17,732 nucleotides of DNA from Anthropogastromicrobium chipingensis_A (GTDB taxonomy: Bacteria > Bacillota > Clostridia > Lachnospirales > Lachnospiraceae). A model generated the notes under the pieces. The model saw nothing but the letters and a program-made list of their open reading frames with translations, had not been told where the DNA came from and did no database searches. Made by a program: the position numbers and the translations under genes. Position 1 is the stretch's first letter. Every line of letters starts with the position of its first letter. Positions 13,993-17,732 of this stretch are shown here, in pieces. The stretch is from NCBI GenBank assembly GCA_963605535.1, contig CAVCXB010000059.1, positions 1 to 17,732 of the forward strand, read 5' to 3'.

Positions 13993-14807
13993 CAGAATGA
14001 TGTTCCCTCCCCGTTTTTATCGTAGTGCTCAAGGACAGCCATGCTGATTAAGATAAAGACCATCAAAACCAAGGAAAGGCCGGATCCTAAATGCCAGTTG
14101 TCGGCGGTAGAAAATTCCTGCTCGATGATGTTACCGATCAGCATAATCTTTCTGGCACCGAGAAGATCGGAAATAGCGAATGTGGTAAGCGATGGAACAA
14201 ATACCATCGTGATACCGCTGATGATGCCTGGAAGACTGAGCGGCAGTGTTACTTTCAAGAAAACCTGCACGCTATTGGCACCAAGGTCGCGCGCTGCATT
14301 TAATACGTTCTCATCAATCTTTGTGAGGACATTATACAGCGGAAGCACCATAAATGGCAGGAAGTTATAGATCATACCCATGATGATCGCCGCGTTCGTT
14401 CCGATTACACTGAATGTCGGAAGACCGAGGCTGCGGCAAATATTAAATAAGATGCCGCCATCGTCAAGCAGGTTTAACCATGCATAAGTACGAAGTAAGA
14501 AATTCATCCACATCGGCAAGATGAAGATAAAGACAACGAAGCCTTTTTTGCCCATGCCTGACTTTTTTAAGATCATCGCAAGCGGATAGGCGATAATCAG
14601 GCAAAGAATGGTACAGGCAATCGAAAGACCAAGCGATAAACTGAGTGCTTTTAAGTGCTCTGCACTGGCGATCGCCTTTATGTTTGCAAGTGTGAAAGCA
14701 CCGGTGCGATCAGTAAAACCGTACCAGGCAATCACAAGAAGCGGAACAACCGTAAATAGAATCATCCAGACGAAATACGGTCCAGACAACAATTTTTTCT
14801 TATTCAT
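13992..14807 (-). CDS. potB: Polyamine ABC transporter permease PotB
   Basis: A roughly 271-residue permease with six helices. The EAA motif is AARDLGANSVQVFLKVTLPL followed by SLPGIISG. I placed the start at the ATG at 14807 (MNKKKLLSG), which overlaps the end of potA by eight bases. A GTG two codons earlier (14813) has GGAGG at the better spacing of six bases, and an ATG at 14828 is also in frame, so the exact start is uncertain. It pairs with PotC and is energised by PotA. Position two in potABCD matches the classical operon order. Confidence 0.94.
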   Translation of the reverse strand: MNKKKLLSGPYFVWMILFTVVPLLVIAWYGFTDRTGAFTLANIKAIASAEHLKALSLSLGLSIACTILCLIIAYPLAMILKKSGMGKKGFVVFIFILPMWMNFLLRTYAWLNLLDDGGILFNICRSLGLPTFSVIGTNAAIIMGMIYNFLPFMVLPLYNVLTKIDENVLNAARDLGANSVQVFLKVTLPLSLPGIISGITMVFVPSLTTFAISDLLGARKIMLIGNIIEQEFSTADNWHLGSGLSLVLMVFILISMAVLEHYDKNGEGTSF

Positions 14808-15873
14808 GGACACCCATCGCCTCCTCATCCTCGGATTCCGGCTTGTTCATGATCTGAATGTCAAACGGGTCTACATGGATGCTTACTTTTGAGCCAACCG
14901 GGAACATGTCGGTGCTGTGCACAAGCCACTCAAAGCCACCTGCCATGACCTCCATCTCATAGTGAACACCCTTGAAAATCATATGAGTGACAACACCATC
15001 TAAGCTGCCCTGTCCCTCAGGAAGCAGATCGACATCCTCCGGACGAATGACAACGTCAACCGGCTTATTCTTTCCAAAGCCTTTATCGACACAGGCAAAA
15101 CGACTGCCAAGAATCTCAACAAGCTCATCCTGAATAAAGGTTGCACCGATGATGTTGCTGTCACCAATAAAATCGGCAACGAACGCATTCTCCGGCTCGT
15201 TGTAAATCTTTTCCGGTGAACCCTGCTGCTGAATGTATCCCTGGTTCATGACAACGATGTGATCCGACATGGTAAGCGCCTCTTCCTGATCGTGTGTGAC
15301 ATAAATAAAGGTGATGCCAAGCTCTTTTTTCATACGAATCAGCTCATACTGCATGTCCTGACGAAGCTTTAAGTCAAGTGCGCCAAGCGGCTCATCAAGA
15401 AGAAGTACCTTCGGCTCGTTTACAATCGCACGGGCAATCGCAATACGCTGCTGCTGTCCTCCGGAAAGAGAATCCGGCATACGCTTCTCGTAACCCTTTA
15501 AGTTAACCAGATTTAATGCATACGCAATCTTATCCTTAATATACTGCTTGGACTTTTTCTTAATCTTAAGACCAAATGCAATATTTTCTTCGATCGTCAT
15601 ATTCGGGAAGAGCGCATATTTCTGGAATACGGTATTTAATGCTCTCTTATGCGGCGGAAGCGCGGTAATATCCTGTCCGTCAAAAATAACCTTTCCCTTA
15701 TCCGGTGTCTCGAAGCCGCCGATGATACGAAGCGTTGTGGTCTTTCCGCAGCCGCTCGGTCCAAGCAGCGTCACGAAAGAGTTCTCGTAGATCTCCAAAT
15801 TCAGATCATCCAGTATCACCTGCCCATCGTAGCTTTTTGTGACACCCTTCAACTCAACCAGTGATTCTCTCAT
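14800..15873 (-). CDS. potA: Polyamine ABC transporter ATPase PotA
   Basis: A 357-residue ATPase. Walker A is GPSGCGKT (38-45), the Q-loop Gln is 84, the signature LSGGQQQR begins at 136, Walker B is VLLLDEP (156-162) and the switch His is 194 (YVTHDQEEAL). The D-loop is GALD. The C-terminal third (about 240-340) is the TOBE-like regulatory domain of the CUT1/PotA group, with IRPEDV near 276-281. It lies 68 bases after the regulator gene and overlaps potB. The ribosome site is poor: no AGGAGG is seen near the ATG, only AAAGG about 14 bases upstream. It hydrolyses ATP for spermidine/putrescine import. Confidence 0.96.
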   Translation of the reverse strand: MRESLVELKGVTKSYDGQVILDDLNLEIYENSFVTLLGPSGCGKTTTLRIIGGFETPDKGKVIFDGQDITALPPHKRALNTVFQKYALFPNMTIEENIAFGLKIKKKSKQYIKDKIAYALNLVNLKGYEKRMPDSLSGGQQQRIAIARAIVNEPKVLLLDEPLGALDLKLRQDMQYELIRMKKELGITFIYVTHDQEEALTMSDHIVVMNQGYIQQQGSPEKIYNEPENAFVADFIGDSNIIGATFIQDELVEILGSRFACVDKGFGKNKPVDVVIRPEDVDLLPEGQGSLDGVVTHMIFKGVHYEMEVMAGGFEWLVHSTDMFPVGSKVSIHVDPFDIQIMNKPESEDEEAMGVHE

Positions 15874-15909
15874 TGTACAAACCCATGCCTTTCACACTTT
15901 TTTCCTGTA

Positions 15910-15929
15910 TGATCATTTTTTCATGATCA
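15910..15929. repeat. 7-bp inverted repeat between the regulator gene and potA
   Basis: TGATCAT (15910-15916) and ATGATCA (15923-15929) form a perfect stem with a six-base loop. A second TGATCAGAA copy follows at 15939-15947, overlapping the end of the regulator gene. There is no T-run on the minus strand, so it is not a terminator. It may be a processing site or a minor operator. Confidence 0.5.
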
Positions 15930-15941
15930 GAATATCGGTGA

Positions 15942-16475
15942 TCAGAACGTCGGCGGTGAGCTGATCCACAGCACCGTCGCTCCTGTCTTTGATGTTAAAT
16001 AATGCTGCTTGCCGGACACGTAATAAAAGGTCTCGCCCTTCTTTGCCCGGTAAACCTTATTTCCCAGATGGACACTCACGGAGCCGCTTAACACATATCC
16101 AAACTCTTCGCCCTCGTGCGGGCTGTCTGGATCGGTTGTTCCTCCCGGCTCTAGCTTCAGAAGGATTGGCTCCATCCGGTTTTTTTGCGCATTTGGAACA
16201 ATCCACTCGATGGTGTTTTTGTTCTCCTCATCCTTCTTCTCAAAATAGTCTTCTTTTGCAAAGACAATCTGCTCATCGGGTTCTTCTGTAAAAAACTCGC
16301 TGACAGAAACGCCCAGACATTGCAGAATGTCCATCAGCGTCGCGATTGACGGAGAGGTCAAATCCCTCTCTACCTGTGATATAAAGCCCTTCGACAGCTC
16401 TGCGCGGTCTGCAAGTTCTTCCTGCGTCAGACCCTTCATCACTCTCAGCTGCTTTATCCTCTGTCCGATTTCCAC
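15942..16475 (-). CDS. HTH-XRE/cupin regulator of the polyamine operon
   Basis: A 177-residue regulator with an N-terminal XRE-type helix-turn-helix (residues 5-58: GQRIKQLRVMKGLTQEELAD, then RAELSKGFISQVERDLTSPS) and a C-terminal cupin_2 domain (about 105-177: GGTTDPDSPHEGEEFGYVLS, then AKKGETFYYVSGKQHYL). HTH-cupin proteins of this design include PuuR-like polyamine regulators, and linkage to potABCD fits a polyamine-responsive repressor. The start is a GTG at 16475 with GGGAGG five bases upstream. It is the first gene of the pot operon. A palindrome at 16630-16644 overlapping its -35 box suggests that it represses itself and the operon. Confidence 0.93.
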   Translation of the reverse strand: MEIGQRIKQLRVMKGLTQEELADRAELSKGFISQVERDLTSPSIATLMDILQCLGVSVSEFFTEEPDEQIVFAKEDYFEKKDEENKNTIEWIVPNAQKNRMEPILLKLEPGGTTDPDSPHEGEEFGYVLSGSVSVHLGNKVYRAKKGETFYYVSGKQHYLTSKTGATVLWISSPPTF

Positions 16476-16604
16476 AATTGCCTCCCAAATTTTAATCTGT
16501 CAATGCTTCTTCGCTTCTTAAACACTTCATAAATGTTTTAATACTGCTTCGAGCTTCGAAAATGCTCCATAAGTAAAAGCGAAGTAAAAGTAAACAAAAA
16601 GTTT

Positions 16605-16633
16605 CGTATAATTTTAGCAAACCTATTATTAAA
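16605..16633 (-). promoter_or_regulatory. Possible promoter of the regulator-potABCD operon
   Basis: On the minus strand TTTAAT (16633-16628) is followed after 17 bases by TATACG (16610-16605). Both boxes are imperfect. A start near 16598 would give a leader of about 120 bases, which holds AAGTAAAAG repeats and TTCGA-rich short repeats but no convincing ORF. Confidence 0.45.
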
Positions 16634-16655
16634 CCTGAGGTTTAGTTTTGCTAAA
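16613..16655. promoter_or_regulatory. Nested palindromes, likely operator of the HTH-cupin regulator
   Basis: TAAACCT-G-AGGTTTA (16630-16644) is a perfect 15-bp palindrome overlapping the pot -35 box. It is nested in a second inverted repeat, TTTAGCAAA (16613-16621) with TTTGCTAAA (16647-16655). A third, GTTTAG-N5-CTAAAC, lies at 16640-16656. The location in a divergent gap, next to a gene for an XRE-type protein, supports an operator. Confidence 0.65.
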
Positions 16656-16706
16656 CTCACACTGAACAATTATACCTATTTTTTTTGCCTTGTCAAGTAA
16701 TTTTAT

Positions 16707-16735
16707 TTGAATATTTTACTAAAATGTGCTATGCT
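16707..16735 (+). promoter_or_regulatory. Promoter of the lactonase gene
   Basis: TTGAAT (16707-16712) is followed after 17 bases by TATGCT (16730-16735) with an extended-10 TGC directly before it. Predicted start is near 16742, about 110 bases before the ATG. The nested palindromes lie about 50 bases upstream of the -35 box. The rest of 16476-16851 shows no gene I can support. Confidence 0.65.
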
Positions 16736-16851
16736 TATTTACGGCAGTTTCATGAGGGCTACCAAATGATTTTGAGTGAATCTGTCTGCAGCCGTTTTGT
16801 ATGAAAAAACAGGCAGATGCAGCGGCATTTCAATAGAGGAGGTTTACTTTT

Positions 16852-17732
16852 ATGGCACAAAAATATGTTGCATACGTAGGCTCTTATACCTATTATGGTT
16901 CCAGCAAAGGCATCAGCATTCTGGATGTAGATGTAGAGAAGGGCATCTTTACCAAACGAAAGGAAGTTTCTGTAAACAATTCTTCCTACCTTGTTGCTTC
17001 ACGCAACAACAAATATCTGTATTCTGTTGTGGATGAGGGTGTTGCCGCATTCAAGATTCTGCCAGACGGCGATCTGGAATATTTAAATACCGCTTCCATC
17101 CGCGGTATGCGTACCTGTTATTTAACTGTAGATAAGGCCGGCAAGTATCTGATCACAGCCGGTTATCACGACGGCAAAATGACAGTCCTTCATATAAATA
17201 AGGATGGTTCTGTCGGAAGCATTGCTTCTGAAATCTTTGACCATGGCATGGGCACTATCGGTGAACGTAACTTCCGCCCACACGTAACATGTGTTCAGTT
17301 TACACCGGATGAAGAATTTTTGTGCATGGTCGATTCTGGTCTGGACAATATCAAGGCGTATCGCTTTGACCACTCAAATGGCCATATCACATTAGCTGAT
17401 ATCATCCACTGCGAGTTAAACTCTGCTCCGCTTCGTATGCTGTTCTCTAAGGATGACCGCCACATGTATATGATCTCCGAGCTGAAGAATTATGTGACCG
17501 TATACAATTACGTTCATCACGCAAATGAGCCAGAGTTTCAGTTTAAGCAGCTCGTATCCACTCTGCCAAAGAAGTACGATGAGCAGTCTGCTGCCTGTGC
17601 AATGCAGTTTACAAGCGATGACAAGTATCTGTTCTGCTCGAATGCCGGTGACAACAGCTTTGCTTTATATGAACGTGATCCGGAAAATGGCCTGCTTTAT
17701 ATGAAGTGCGTATTGCCAATCAGCGGCGACTT
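16852..17732 (+). CDS. Lactonase, 7-bladed beta-propeller (6-phosphogluconolactonase/YkgB family), partial
   Basis: The first 293 residues are present; the gene runs off the window. It starts MAQKYVAYVGSYTYYGSSKG with GAGGAGG ten bases upstream. No signal peptide is seen. Propeller repeats are visible: GSYTYYGSSKGISILDVD, then SRNNKYLYSVVDEGVAAFKI, then DKAGKYLITAGYHDGKMTVL, then FRPHVTCVQFTPDEEFLCMV, then FSKDDRHMYMISELKNYVTV and FTSDDKYLFCSNAGDNSFAL. This fits the Pgl-type lactonase family (usual length about 340-350). Members hydrolyse 6-phosphogluconolactone in the oxidative pentose phosphate route, but many are of unknown lactone specificity. It is divergent from the pot operon and shares its control region. 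Confidence 0.92.
   Translation, partial: MAQKYVAYVGSYTYYGSSKGISILDVDVEKGIFTKRKEVSVNNSSYLVASRNNKYLYSVVDEGVAAFKILPDGDLEYLNTASIRGMRTCYLTVDKAGKYLITAGYHDGKMTVLHINKDGSVGSIASEIFDHGMGTIGERNFRPHVTCVQFTPDEEFLCMVDSGLDNIKAYRFDHSNGHITLADIIHCELNSAPLRMLFSKDDRHMYMISELKNYVTVYNYVHHANEPEFQFKQLVSTLPKKYDEQSAACAMQFTSDDKYLFCSNAGDNSFALYERDPENGLLYMKCVLPISGD

Noticed and set aside
16476..16600. Ten-codon leader ORF and repeats before the regulator gene
   Set aside because: The small ORF has no ribosome site and the AAGTAAAAG/TTCGA repeats form no stable structure that I can support.
1..17732. CRISPR arrays, tRNA or rRNA genes
   Set aside because: No spacer-repeat array, cloverleaf or rRNA-like conserved sequence was seen on either strand; the only tandem array (6787-6858) has no spacers.

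Overview
The window comes from a low-to-mid GC Gram-positive anaerobe of the Clostridia, most likely a gut Lachnospiraceae-type Firmicute. The reasons are strong AGGAGG-type ribosome sites, sigma-A promoters, a 2[4Fe-4S] clostridial ferredoxin, heterodimeric ABC exporters, and a potABCD operon headed by an HTH-cupin regulator. The species cannot be named from the sequence. Almost everything from 1 to 16475 lies on the minus strand; only a MerR-like gene (10807-11610) and a truncated lactonase gene (from 16852) are on the plus strand.

Region by region. (1) 1-122 is the start of an exported protein on the minus strand. Its leader carries a textbook promoter, a terminator-like hairpin and a 31-codon leader ORF that overlaps the gene start. 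(2) 395-612 is a decayed IS30-family transposase tail with an internal stop. (3) 707-4704 is a visibly AT-rich five-gene module: a small secreted protein resembling DUF2712, a lipoprotein, two membrane permeases and an ATPase with a Glu in place of the Q-loop Gln. Its architecture resembles lantibiotic self-immunity LanI/LanFEG sets. It has its own promoter overlapping a perfect inverted repeat. (4) 5020-6769 encodes a BlaI/MecI-type repressor and a BlaR1-type M56 membrane protease whose C-terminal sensor is not a penicillin-binding domain. (5) 6849-10590 encodes the two halves of an asymmetric heterodimeric ABC exporter, separated from blaI by a 14-bp tandem repeat. (6) A divergent MerR/RacA-like gene follows (10807-11610). 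(7) A short ferredoxin gene (11737-11904) sits between a bidirectional terminator and a promoter carrying an inverted repeat. (8) 12023-16475 is the spermidine/putrescine importer operon in the order regulator-potA-potB-potC-potD. (9) An operator-rich divergent region leads into a 7-bladed-propeller lactonase that runs off the window.

How the parts may work together. The BlaI/BlaR1-like pair lies directly upstream of, and in the same direction as, the secreted-protein/ABC module, with no terminator visible between them. A working hypothesis is that BlaR1 senses an envelope or peptide cue, BlaI cleavage follows, and both the upstream exporter and the downstream module respond. This is the best candidate in the window for an undescribed system. 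The pot operon is a conventional polyamine uptake system whose regulator probably represses its own promoter through a palindrome overlapping the -35 box.
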